DNA from: Euborellia annulipes
Lineage: Eukaryota; Arthropoda; Insecta; Dermaptera; Anisolabididae
Assembly: GCA_023213315.1 (NCBI GenBank)
Contig: JAKCPI010003270.1
Span: forward strand, 46,389 to 110,388
DNA length: 64,000 nucleotides
Direction of reading: 5' to 3'
The position numbers and the translations under genes were made by a program. Below are positions 52,986-63,300 of the stretch, one piece after another; position 1 is the first letter of the stretch, and each line of letters opens with the position of its first letter. The notes under the pieces were generated by a model. The model saw only the letters and a program-made list of their open reading frames with translations. It was not told the DNA's origin and did no database searches.

Positions 52986-53810
52986 GGGAGTATGTAAAAA
53001 AATATTTTTTTTTTTTTTTTGTTTTAAACATGTTGATGCCATCTCGTTCAGAAATTATCTTATATTGTTAGATAATTTTACTCTTTTTATAACACATCCT
53101 TCTATCACTTTGTTTATATACTATAAACGTATGTATTTTATATTCCCTCTGTTTTTTTTTTTTATTTTTTATTTTAATTAATTGCCTCAAAAAAGAAGCG
53201 TTGCAGGAAATATCTGCCTTATAAATAATAAATATCCACAATAATTATAATAATAAATAAATCATCAAATAAATATTTAAATATTTTATTAGTGCATGAT
53301 TTATTTATCGCCTTCCATTTAGGATTTGAAATATTAATAAACCTCGTCCGCCATTAGTCGCTTTTTTTTTTTTTTTAAAGATTTCAAAGAAAAAAAAATC
53401 TTTAAAATAAATAAATCCATATACACTAATGTCGGTCACTTCATTTGTATGACGTAGTCAGGAAAAGAGATTTTTTGGGGAAGGGGGAGGGGGGTTTGAA
53501 AAAAGCTTATCTTTGGGAACATAATAATAAAAGTAAAACATTTCCAAATTCACAAAGAGATTTTTTTTTTCTAATTTTTCAACATAATTGTTGTAATTCT
53601 CCTAGGAATTTTTAACTCATTAAAACGGGTGCTGCGTTAGACCAAAAATTTTTTTGAATGGATATTTCCAACTGCCTGTTGGATACATCAGAAACAAAAC
53701 TACAGTCAAAACAGTGGATCATGAAAGAGGAAGCTTTTTTTCGGTTGAAAAATGATGACGACTGTTTTTTGGAGTTATTATACCATGGTATTTTAAGCCA
53801 TAATTTTAGA
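52986..53810. other. AT-rich interval
   Basis: Homopolymers and AT-rich DNA. The paired frames at 53.61-53.86 kb read into the adjacent family C hairpin. No gene called. Confidence 0.45.
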
Positions 53811-54510
53811 AAAAAATCTGGTGTGACTGGCGCACAGCACACAACTTTCTCTTACCTTCGGTAATCGAAAGTTGTGTACTGTGCTTGTCTCACCAGATTT
53901 TTTGTGTCGACATGTATTTAGTTTCCGACAGTACGGTACATTCGATTTTCAAGTTGTAAAATTTATAAGTATGGCAAAATATTTATATTTTGTTGCCATG
54001 GCAACCATATCTCCTATCTTTTCTATGGAGTACAAGAGTAAAGTGGTCTTCAGAAGATTTCAATTGCAAAATGAGAATATACATTTGAAAGAGCATCTAA
54101 AAAATAATTGATTTTTGAATTTTAATCAAAATCGTTAGAGCGAATTTTGAGAAAATCGAAAAAAACTGAAAAAGTACATCAGTAAAGTACTAGTACTCTT
54201 TGGCCGATTTTGATTAAAAGCTTATTTTTCCGGTCCCGGTAGATGTTTAACTTAAATATAAAATTTCAACCTCGTAGCTCAATTCCTTCATGCTTAAAAT
54301 TGAACACACACCCACACACACACACCCACCCACCCACACACCCACCCACCCACCCACAGACAGACCATGTCGCGAAAACCACTTTTTGGATTCAGGGGAC
54401 CTTAAAACGTGAAGATCCATCAAAATCTCGACATCGAATTTTTGACATGAATCCAATACTTTCTCTATATATATATTACATATATACATAGGTAGAGAAA
54501 GTAAAAAAAA
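53811..54510 (+). mobile_element. Family C element, full length
   Basis: Left hairpin (ATCTGGTGTGACTGGCGCAC ... GTCTCACCAGAT), the 28-codon MEYKSKV frame at 54,028-54,111, AAAGTACTAGTACTCTTTGG, CACACC tract, GACATGAATCCAATACTTTC and the right AT hairpin. Inverted relative to 6829-7528. Confidence 0.8.
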
Positions 54511-54541
54511 CCTTTTAAAGGACGTTTTTTGTTTTTTTAAT

Positions 54542-54703
54542 TTTAAATTCCTACCCGTTTTTCCGAGATGCTTCCGTCGATGAAGACCTTTTTGACTATT
54601 TTTGCACATTCAATAAATATTATTATTTAATAAAAAAATCCTGCACCCTCTGGATTTGAACACTTTGGGGCGACACCCTAACCCGCTACACCAGTAAGCC
54701 CTC
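54542..54703 (-). mobile_element. Family A SINE, 3' end and head with large internal deletion
   Basis: AAATTCCTACCCGTTTTTCC (diverged 3' end), then CATTCAATAAATATTATTAT and the head CCCGCTACACCAGTAAGCCC. Confidence 0.6.
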
Positions 54704-54734
54704 TCGAAATAAAATTTGATAGTTATATTATTAA

Positions 54735-54905
54735 TTATCATACTATAATTGAATAATAATTGTGAGCTTTATTTAATTTAATTCTTTATTTAAATAATAA
54801 TAACTCCAAAACTACTTGCCGAATTTGTATATTTTTTTTTTTTTTTGAATTACTAAAATTTCACTTCAATTTAATTGACCAATCAATTGAAATAAATGGC
54901 CTAAA
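54735..54905 (+). repeat. Family G copy
   Basis: AATAATTGTGAGCTTTATTT and ACTCCAAAACTACTTGCCGA, followed by AATTGACCAATCAATTGAAA, shared in reverse with 22.03-22.08 kb. Confidence 0.55.
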
Positions 54906-54920
54906 AAGAATTAAAAAGAA

Positions 54921-55080
54921 AATTCGAAGAATGCATCACTGAGAGGGAACCTTCTTGAAGTGCCTTCCATAGGACGGGATGTCACAGTAACTCCCTCTCC
55001 TCGTAGAGTTGCCTGGGGGCTATTGTGGTGGAATCCAATATTCCAATCCAGGGCGTACTTGAGGATTTTTTTTTACATTA
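54921..55080 (-). mobile_element. Family A SINE fragment
   Basis: TTCGAAGAATGCATCACTGA through GAGTTGCCTGGGGGCTATTG to TTGAGGATTTTTTTTTACAT. Confidence 0.8.
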
Positions 55081-55919
55081 CATGATTATGGATGGGGTAA
55101 AGAGATGGGAGCATCGCTAGGAGAAGTGTGTAGAAATACAAGAAGACTACATTCGTATAAGGCGACCCCTTTGTAAGGGCAAAAAACTTAAGTGATTTTG
55201 GAATTAGAAACACTAATTTAAAACCCAAAAATTTAATTAAATGTAAAAATAGTGAAGGGTAAAAGCCAAGATACCGGGTACTAAAGAAAAAAAAAAGTTC
55301 ACTTTTTAAATTATAAAAATAATATTTCCCCACATTTTTATTTTTTAAAAAGACATGACATAGAGGATTGTATAGAGGCTACATACACACAAACAGAATG
55401 GAATTTTGGCAAGCCAAGAGAGCCTGTCTCTCTTTTACCCCTGTTCAAAAAGAGGGGAGGGTTAAATTGAAAATTAATGTTCATACAGACGATTAAATGG
55501 ATCGGTGCAAAGAGGGGGGTTGTTCTAAGCCAAAAGGCGTTGCGTGTGCCCCCCCTTCCCACCCCCTGGGTCGCTAGCCAGAGGGCTGGGCGCCAAAAAC
55601 ACCCTAAATAAAAAAAATATATATATATATATCGAGAGCAAGTTTATGCAAGATAATATCCATTTACCATCACTCCCTCCCTTTTTTTTTTTTTTTCTTA
55701 GTTGACCACTCTCCAAACAAAAATAATAATAAATATCTGTAAACAACAAAACGATTTGTTGTTTAATTTTTATCACAAAAAAAAAAAAATGAAATTGAAT
55801 TTTTTGGCTAAATACCAAAATTTTTTATTTGATTTTATTATTTACAGTGAACATTAAATTAAAAACACTTTTCTGTCTAATTCATTTGTAAACTAAAAAC
55901 TGGAGGTGTCTTAAAATAA
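55081..55919. other. Single-copy-looking interval
   Basis: 55,081-55,600 is less repetitive than its surroundings. Three minus-strand frames of 74-97 codons overlap here; they are Phe/Leu/Lys-rich with no motif. I see no splice or start context to support a gene. Confidence 0.35.
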
Positions 55920-56570
55920 AATAAATAACTTCAATATATTTTTTTATTTTACGTTAATAATTCATAAATTATAATTCAAATTTAAAATCTCCAATTTTAT
56001 GAAAATTATAGTACGTTAAATTTGATATTAAATGAGCAGACATTTGATAAAATTCAATCTATGAATATTGTTGAAATTTAAGTTTAAAAAAAATTAAGTT
56101 TAAAAATTGTTGAAATTTTCAAAAAAAATTTTTTTCAATTTTGTAATTTGAATAACTTAAACATTAAATTTATAATAAAATCTCATATAATAAGAAAAAT
56201 TAAAGAGCATTAATTTGAAGTTTTCTAAATTCAATTGATAAATATTGTTGAAATCAAAATTTAAAAAAAAAATTGATTTTCAAAAAATTTTTTGTCTATT
56301 TTGTAATTTAAATAACATGCTTAACGTCAAATTTACAAGAAAAATCTACATAATAAAAATTATAGAATATTAAATTCTCTTTTGAATAGTTTTTAATATT
56401 TGAGTGATAAAAATGTTTGAAATTCATATTTTAAAAATTGGTGATTTTTAATCAAAAGTTTTTTTTTTTTTTGTAATTTTAATAACTTCCTAAACGTTAA
56501 ATTTATTATATAAATTCATAATATATAAGAGGGAAAATATAGATCGTTAAATTGGGATTTTTATGGGTAT
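55920..56570 (+). repeat. Satellite array, 160-170 bp units, related to the 50-kb array
   Basis: TTGTAATTT.AATAAC recurs at 56,141, 56,301 and 56,471. AATATTAAATTCTCTTTTGA matches the AATTTAATTCTCTTTC of the 50-kb monomers, so this is a diverged array of one family. Confidence 0.7.
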
Positions 56571-56600
56571 TTGTTTGCTTAAATTCGGTTGAGAAATATT

Positions 56601-57051
56601 TATTTTTTTTATTATTATTTGAAATTCCTATCGGGATCCTCGTTTATTTACCCGAGGTGCTTAAGTGCACACACCTCAAACCCAACCGGCTCTGGGCGTA
56701 GCCATCACGGGCACCCCGTGAAGTTACATCATTTCCTATCTCTAACTCCTTCTACTTCGTTCGTTTCTAGCTAGTGAACTAATCCTTATTACTGGTTCCA
56801 CTCGGTTCCTTTTATCCAACCTTCCAAATCTTCTATGCTATGGAGGATGTCCTAGTTTGAGGATGAACTCCCTCAGCACCGACTCCTTTCGAAGAATGCA
56901 TCACTGAGAGGGAACCTTCTTTACGTCCCTTCCACAGGACGGGATGTCACAACAACTCCCTCTCCTCGTAGAGTTGCCTGGGGGCTATTGTGGTGAGATC
57001 CAATATTCCAATCTAGTGCCTGCTTGAGGATTTACTTACATTAAATAAATA
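56601..57051 (-). mobile_element. Family A SINE, 5'-truncated, with 12-bp target duplication
   Basis: 3' tail (AAT)n at 56,606-56,622, whole body, ending in the linker without a head. Flanks ttgagaaatatt at 56,589-56,600 and 57,052-57,063 are identical, so the copy was truncated on insertion. Confidence 0.9.
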
Positions 57052-57063
57052 TTGAGAAATATT

Positions 57064-57619
57064 ATGGATATGGATATTCAACGTAAAAAAAAAAATTGAC
57101 GTTTCTTAGAAACGAACCTTATTTTCCACCATTTATATTAAAAATTTCATTATTATGGAATTTATAATTTAGTTTTGAAACAGACTCCCTTTTATATTAT
57201 ATGGAGCAAGAGATCAGTTTTCTTTTTGACAGGGAAAATCAAAATAGCGTCATGTTTTTTTTTTTTTTTTTTATCATCATCCATCACAATTGATAATTAA
57301 AGTTGTTTTAAAAAAAAATGTCAAAGAATATTATTATCAGTGTTATCTTTTCTTTATTTCAATGACAAATGGCATGTGATGTTTGTTAATGAGGAGAAAT
57401 ACATCGCCTTCCGAAAAAAAAAAATATTATTATATTAACCAGAACAAAGAAAGAGAACAAAAAAAAATGGTAGCTGATATCATGCAACAGGCACATTATG
57501 TTTTTTTTTTTGTTTCCTTCTTTTTATTTCTTTTAAAAAATTATATATGCATTCCGGGGGATAAAAGTTTAAATAAATATGAATTTATTTATTATTTGTT
57601 GAAACAAAAAACACAAAAA
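57064..57619. other. AT-rich interval
   Basis: The 129-codon frame at 57,383-57,772 is Lys/Phe/Asn-rich and runs into the next satellite; not called. Confidence 0.45.
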
Positions 57620-58160
57620 AATGGAAAAATATTCAAATCGATTTATTCGAATATATTTTTTGAATTAGATATAAATTTAGAACAGAATTTAATTTTAAAC
57701 TTTTGCCTGAAAATTCAGCTTCAAAAAGTAAATCAAGTTACAAAATCGTTTAAAATAAATTTTTTTACTTAAGAAAAAAATTTTTGAATCATGATTTTAA
57801 GCATATTTCTCAAACGATTTTAATCAATTTGGTAGCATTCAATGCACAATTTTACGCTCTAAAATTTTACTTCTATATAATTTAGCTTTAAAATTCACCT
57901 TAAAAAAAAGTTATTCAAGTTACAAAATCGTAAAATAAATTTTTTTACTAAAGAAAAAAAGTTTGAAGAGTAATATCAAGAATATTTCTCAACCGATTTT
58001 GTTGAACAAGATAATCAATCAATGCATAATTAAATTCTTTAAAATTTTATTTCTATAAAAGTCCGCCTAAATATTCACCTTTGAAAAGTTATTCAAGTTA
58101 CAACGATTTTTCTTTATAAAAAAAATCTTTAAAGAGTGCATTCAGCAATATTGCTTCATT
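57620..58160 (+). repeat. Satellite array, about 179-bp monomers, left part
   Basis: ATATTTCTCAAACGATTTTA (57,803) and ATATTTCTCAACCGATTTTG (57,982) with AAGTTACAAAATCGT between. Interrupted by a SINE. Confidence 0.75.
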
Positions 58161-58169
58161 AATTTTGAG

Positions 58170-58440
58170 GGAGGGGCTCGCTGGTGTATGGGGCTAGGTT
58201 GTCGGCTTCCACAAAGAAGATCCGTGTTCAAATCCTGGGCTTGAGGGATTTTTTCATTAAATAAAAAAATTTAATGTAAACAAATCCTCAAGCAGGCATT
58301 GGATTGGAATATTGGATACAACCACAATAGCCCCAGGCAACTCTACGAGGAGAGGGAGTTGCTGTGAAATCCTGTCCTATGGAAGGGACGTAAAGAAGGT
58401 TCTCTCTCAGTGATGCATTCTTCGAAAGGAGTCGGTGCTA
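58170..58440 (+). mobile_element. Family A SINE, 3'-truncated, inside the satellite
   Basis: Head GGCTCGCTGGTGTATGGGGC, B box TGTTCAAATCCTGGG, body to AGGAGTCGGTGCTA. It splits the satellite at 57.62-58.56 kb. Confidence 0.85.
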
Positions 58441-58560
58441 GGGCCGTGATTTGAACAATATTTCTCAACCGATTTTAATCAATTTGGTGCCATTCGATGC
58501 AGCATTTATCCATCTATAATTTTACTTCCATACAATTTTGGCGTAAAATTGACCATAATT
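58441..58560 (+). repeat. Satellite array, right part
   Basis: ATATTTCTCAACCGATTTTA at 58,458 and ATTCGATGCAGCATTT continue the array at 57.6-58.16 kb. Confidence 0.7.
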
Positions 58561-59234
58561 AAGTTAAAGTAGTATTCAAATTAAAATTAAAAAAAAAAAT
58601 ATTTTTTAATTTAATTTTTGATTTTCATTTTTACCCATATACTTCAATCGAATTTTAACAAAAAATCTCCCATTCAATAAAAAATTTAACGTTCTATAAT
58701 TTTCATAATAGTTAATTAAAATTTTAATTAGAAACATAATTTTTTAGTTATTAATGAAAAACTTTATTTTATCGGCTTTTGGTTAGATTTCTTACTTTAA
58801 TTGAGTCTATATTCTTTGACTCATTAACACTTAAAAACAAACAAAAAAAAAGAACAATATTTTGTAGTTTGTAGTATTATACTAGTTTAGTTGTTGTTGT
58901 TCTTGTTCGGTGTGTGTGTGTTGTTTCTTCAAAGCAAAGTTAAGATAATAAATTATAAACGATGGCGAGAAAGTTTAATTTTCATACAAAAGTTGTTGTT
59001 GTTGTTAAAGGGGCGCGTGTATTTGGAACAAAAGACATACAACCAAGCCAACAACAAAAAAAAAAAAAGAACAACGAGACAAGAAGAGAGAAAGAGAGGA
59101 TCAAGAAAAGACGTTCCTCCTTTTCTGTTTTATTATTATTATTTGGTCTCCTTTTCTTACCAACATGAGGGGGGAAAAGTATTACGTCACAAGTCTAACA
59201 AAAATTTGGAGTTAAGGGGGATTCTAATTTTTTT
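58561..59234. other. Mixed interval
   Basis: AT-rich to about 58,880, then a more complex stretch with GT, GTT and GA tracts. Frames of 68 and 126 codons here are Lys/Arg/Leu-rich tracts; not called. Confidence 0.4.
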
Positions 59235-59990
59235 TTTTTTAAATCTTCTAGGAAAAGAGGTTGAAATTTGATATGATTTAAGTTAAGCACCCCCCTGGTA
59301 CGTAACAAAGCTTTTGAACAAAATCAGTCAAAGAGTACTAGAACTTATACTTTTTTCAGTTTTTTCAATTTTCTCAAAATTAATTAAATTATTTTTTAGA
59401 TTCTCTTTAAAATGTATATTCTCATTTTGCCTTCAAAATTTTTTGAAGCACACTTTACTCTAGTAAAGAATTAAGGAATATGTGAATAAAGTTAAAAAAA
59501 ATAAAAAAAAAAGGAAAAAATCAAAAAAAAAAAAGTAAAAAAAAAAAAATTTATTTTACATCTTGATTTCTAATTCAGATATTTAAGTTAAGCACCCCCC
59601 TGGTACGTAACAAAGCTTTTGTACAAAATCAGTCAAAGAGTACTAGAACTTGTACTTTTTTCAGTTTTTTCGATTTTCTCTAAATTAATTAAAATTCATA
59701 ATTCAATTATTTTTATAGATTCTCTTTAAAATGTATATTCTCATTTTTGCCTTCAAAATTGTTTGAAGCACACTTTACTCTTGTAAAGAATTAAGGAATA
59801 TGTCAATAAAGAAAAAAAAAAAAAAAAAATAAACAAAAAATAAAAAAATAAAAAAAAAAAATTTTTTTTATTTTACATCTTGAATCTTAATATACCGGCG
59901 GAAACTAAATATATATCGACACAAAAAAAATCTGGTGTGACAAACACAGAACACAACTTTCAATTACGGAATGTAATTTTATATTTTGAT
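59235..59990 (-). mobile_element. Family C element with internal 305-bp tandem duplication
   Basis: AGTTAAGCACCCCCCTGGTA occurs at 59,281 and 59,586; the intervening 305 bp (AAAGAGTACTAGAACTT ... TTTTACATCTTGA) is repeated nearly unchanged apart from A-runs. The right end has half of the hairpin (ATCTGGTGTGACAAACACAG). The opposite AT hairpin is missing. Confidence 0.75.
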
Positions 59991-60545
59991 TGAAAACAAT
60001 AAACAAAAAGTGTGCCTTAACGCCTCACGTAGACCAGACACTCAACCCTTTGAAGAAGAAGAAGACGAGTGGGGGGGGGGGGGGAAGAGTGAGTGAGTGG
60101 CCTTTGGTCGACCAACGACTCATTTTCATTACAAGAAACACATCAGTTGATTAAACGCAGTGGCCAGCCAGCCAGCCAGTCAGCCAACCCTCTCTCTCTC
60201 CACAATGACGCCCCCCGATTAATTAAAAAGCGCCCTCAAGCAACCCTTGAAAGGGGGTATGGGCGGTGGTGGGTGTTGGGAGGGCTTCACCCACGATTCT
60301 CTTTCTCTCTCTCTCTCACTCGTTTGCGTTATGATAATGGACGGATGTTTACTTGCTCAAATTTAATGTCAGTTCACCAAAAAAAAAAAAAAAAAAAAAA
60401 AGGAATTTTCATTCGGATGAAAACAAACAGAAAAATAAGGTATGGATTTTCTTTTTAAATTAATTTTTTTTTTTTGTTGTGGTGGTGGTGGTGGTAATTA
60501 AAAAAAATAGGTCAAGCTTTTAATAAAAATTTTTTTTTTTTTTTT
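59991..60545. other. Single-copy-looking interval
   Basis: G-run near 60,071-60,083, GCCAGCCAGCCAGTCAGCCA near 60,167, CT tract at 60,298-60,318, A-run, and GTG repeats at 60,478-60,495. The 121-codon frame is not supported by any motif. Confidence 0.4.
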
Positions 60546-60772
60546 ATTATTATTTGAAATTCCTACCGGGATCCAGGTTTATTTACCCTAAGTGCTTTCG
60601 TGCACGAAGACACACACCTCAAATCACTGACCTACCATCTACAAGCACCCTGTGAAGTTACATTATTTCCTATCTCTAACTCCTCCTCCTGCTTTCATTT
60701 CTAACTAACGAACTAATCTTTATTTTTAATTCCTTTTATGCAACCTCTTCTATTCTAAGGAGGATGTCCTAG
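60546..60772 (-). mobile_element. Family A SINE, 3' part, split by a hAT-like element
   Basis: (ATT)n tail, CCTACCGGGATCCAGGTTTA, body to GGAGGATGTCCTAG. Confidence 0.85.
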
Positions 60773-60857
60773 CAGTGGCGGATCCAGAGGAGTTTCTGGT
60801 GTGACTGATCGCACAGAGCACAATTTATTCTTATAATCTGTAATTTAAAGGTGTAGT

Positions 60858-61193
60858 TGTTTACCAGAATATATATTAAATTAATTTTAAAAGTCAGTAG
60901 TTTTTTTCTTGGTCAATTCACATATATTGTATATATCATTAATCTAATATGTTAGGGGGGGGGGGAAAAAAAATTTGTAGTTAAAATTGACTCTGAAGAC
61001 GGCAGTGCATTGTGACGAAACAAGTGGAAACTTGCGCAAACTTGTCAGCTAGATGTCCAAAATGATGCTCTGAAATATAAAGCTAATTTTTAAAAAATTC
61101 GTTTTATTTATATCCTCAATTACCATCTGTGAATTGACCAAGAAAAAAAACTACTGACTTTTAAAATTAATTTAATTATATACTGGTCTACAC
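60858..61193. mobile_element. Foldback element P8 with a single hammerhead in its loop
   Basis: Arms of about 63 bp (TTAATTTTAAAAGTCAGTAG, TTTCTTGGTCAATTCACA and their reverse) at 60,858-60,922 and 61,128-61,193 surround a loop of about 205 bp. Confidence 0.75.
60985..61060 (+). ncRNA. Hammerhead ribozyme motif (P8 loop)
   Basis: CUGAAGA (60,993-60,999), imperfect stem II (GGCA/TGAC), GAAA (61,017-61,020), a five-pair stem III ACAAG/CUUGU and then C, giving a GUC cleavage site at 61,046. Best stem III of all copies. Confidence 0.65.
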
Positions 61194-61363
61194 TAAAAAC
61201 TTTCAACAGAATATAAAGCATATATACAAATCAAATTTTTAAGTATTAGTTTTTAAAATTTAAATTAAAAATACAATTTTTTTCCAAAAAAAAAAATATA
61301 TTTTTCTCAAATCTCGAGGGGAGGGGGTAATTACCCCATTTCCACCCCTTGTATCCTCTCTTG

Positions 61364-61509
61364 TGTCCTAGTTTGAGGAGGAACTCCCTCAGCACCAACT
61401 CCTTTCGAAAAATCCATCACTGAGAGGGAACCTTCTTTACGTCCCTTCTACAGGACGGTGTGTCACAGCAATGTGCATGTGTCGTAGAGTTCCTGGGGGT
61501 GGTATTGTG
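61364..61509 (-). mobile_element. Family A SINE, continuation
   Basis: TGTCCTAGTTTGAGGAGGAA through CTGAGAGGGAACCTTC to CGTAGAGTTCCTGGGGG; ends before the linker. Confidence 0.85.
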
Positions 61510-61705
61510 TTACTGTTACATAACATTATAAACACAATTTTTTTTTTGCTTTAACTTTTTTGTCAGATGTTCATAAAATCAAAATTAGAAAATGTAAAAT
61601 TCAGTGGCGTAATTTCAACTTTTTCTTGGGGAGGGGGCAAACATTTTTTTTTTCTTAAAATTTCTTACAAATAGGTACTAAATTTGGCCGTTATTAATTA
61701 CTAAA

Positions 61706-61838
61706 TATATTTGGGGTCCAGGCATTTTGGTATCCAAATGGCTTAAATAAAATCATCGGACTGCCTGGGATCCGAACCCTCGACCCTTGGTATACAAGGC
61801 AGACGCGCTACCAACTACGCCAAGCTCGAGGGCGCCGG
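61706..61838 (-). mobile_element. Family B SINE, 5' half
   Basis: Minus strand head CCTCGAGCTTGGCGTAGTTG, B box GGGTTCGGATCCC, ATTTTATTTAAGCC hairpin, then ends at GCCTGGACCCC. Same subfamily as the copy at 6.15-6.42 kb. Confidence 0.8.
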
Positions 61839-62907
61839 TAATTATTCATGCTAAATTTTTAGTCAAAACGCGGGAATTTTAAATAACGATCGATAAAAGT
61901 CGGTTATAAATATATATTTTTTTTTTTAATAAAAATAAAGTATGGGGTGTTTTAATATTTCATATCTGACTGTTAGAGAAGAGAGGGTGGATGAGGGAGG
62001 GAGTGGGCATTTTATTATTATTTTTTTACTTCACTTCTTCCTTTATTTGAAAAAAAGACGAAATGGGGAAGGTGGGGGGATGTATTTTACTAGTTATTTG
62101 AAAAATCGTTCTGTTTAGGGCGGTGGTGGAAGTGAGTCTACCACCACCACACCACCACTAGCACACCGTTATATTGAGAAGTTCAATCTAGAATTAATGA
62201 CCTACTCGTGTTTTTGTTAGGGAAAGAGAGAGAGAGAGAGAGAGAGAGAAATTCCAAGTTATTTTCCCTTGAAAGACCTACGCTAGGCGAGTTCGTCAAG
62301 AAAAGGGATGGGGGGGAGGGTTGGGTGGTTTGGAAAAAAGAAAAGGACGACGGTAGTAGGCAGCAGCAGCAGCCAGCCATTCCTTCTCTCTTTCGATTCA
62401 ATGCATCTAGTTAGGCTCGATTCAATTTAAAATCCAGCTTACGATTGATACATGCTCATTAAAAAGTTTCCCCCAATGCAAAAAGTTGAAAATAAAATGC
62501 TCATTTCATTCGTGTTAGTGTTTTCTTTCTTAGTGTGTGTGTGTGTCTTTTTTTATGGGATGTTTAATTTAAAAAAAAAAAAAAAAAAAAAACGAGGGTG
62601 TTATCAAGAAAATAAAAAATATATATATATATAGACAAATAAGAAAAAGAGCAAATTATTTTAATCTTCCATCAATTTTCTTGTTATCTCATTAATTATT
62701 CAGTTTTTTTTTTTTTTTTTTAATATGACAAAAAAATAGATTCCATTTGATTTATTCCAAAACATTATTAAAATTCCAGTTCAAGAAACACATAATAAAT
62801 AATATAATATATAATAATACACTGTTAAAAAAAAAAAAAAATGAATTTTCAATCGTTTTTCATATACTTTTGTGCTTGAATTTTAATATACCCAATTTAG
62901 GAAATCA
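61839..62907. other. Mixed interval, part single-copy-looking
   Basis: G-rich strand 61,980-62,130, ACC repeats at 62,140-62,158, GA repeat at 62,223-62,249, GT repeat at 62,534-62,545. Frames of 60-72 codons are composition-driven. Confidence 0.4.
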
Positions 62908-62931
62908 AATTCATAAACTAGTTTATGAATT
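62908..62931. repeat. Perfect 24-bp palindrome
   Basis: AATTCATAAACT followed directly by its reverse complement. Related words (TTTCATAAACC / GGTTTATGAAA) flank 63,097-63,140. May be the remains of a small inverted-repeat element. Confidence 0.5.
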
Positions 62932-63169
62932 AAAAAAAAAATATGAATCATATTTAAGTAGCTTAAAAAAGTATGATATAAATAAGTAGTCGAGATGGTA
63001 AAGGCGTCGTACTAATTAATATATGAAGGTAAGAAACCAAAAGCTCTCAAGTGACAATTTTTTTTTTTGAACTATTTTAATAGTATAGTGAAATTTTTCA
63101 TAAACCCGTTTATTAAACTTGAATAAATTGGTTTATGAAAGTTCAATTTTTACTGTATAAACTTTTTTG

Positions 63170-63300
63170 TAACTTCACGGGGCGCCGGTAGATGGCTACG
63201 GCCAGAGGCCGGTTGGGCTTGAGGTGTGTGTCTTTGTACATAAAAGCACCTCGGGTAAATAAACGGGGATCCCGATGAGAATTTCAAATAATATAATAAA
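63170..63300 (+). mobile_element. Family A SINE, 3' end only
   Basis: TGTAACTTCACGGGGCGCCG through CACCTCGGGTAAATAAACGG to GGAATTTC-type sequence and an AATAATATAATAA tail. Strong 5' truncation. Confidence 0.85.

Larger units (their letters stand above)
60773..61363. mobile_element. hAT-like element with 8-bp target duplication and nested repeats
   Basis: Left end CAGTGGCGGATCCAGAGG; right end (reverse) CAAGAGAGGATACAAGG, diverged. Flanks tgtcctag at 60,765-60,772 and 61,364-61,371 are identical and the SINE resumes exactly. It contains a family C hairpin remnant (60,795-60,865) and foldback element P8. Confidence 0.75.

Noticed and set aside
57383..57772. 129-codon plus-strand reading frame
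   Set aside because: Lys/Phe/Asn-rich composition typical of AT-rich DNA; its second half is satellite sequence.
58891..59271. 126-codon plus-strand reading frame
   Set aside because: Built from GT, GTT, A-run and GA tracts; runs into a family C copy.
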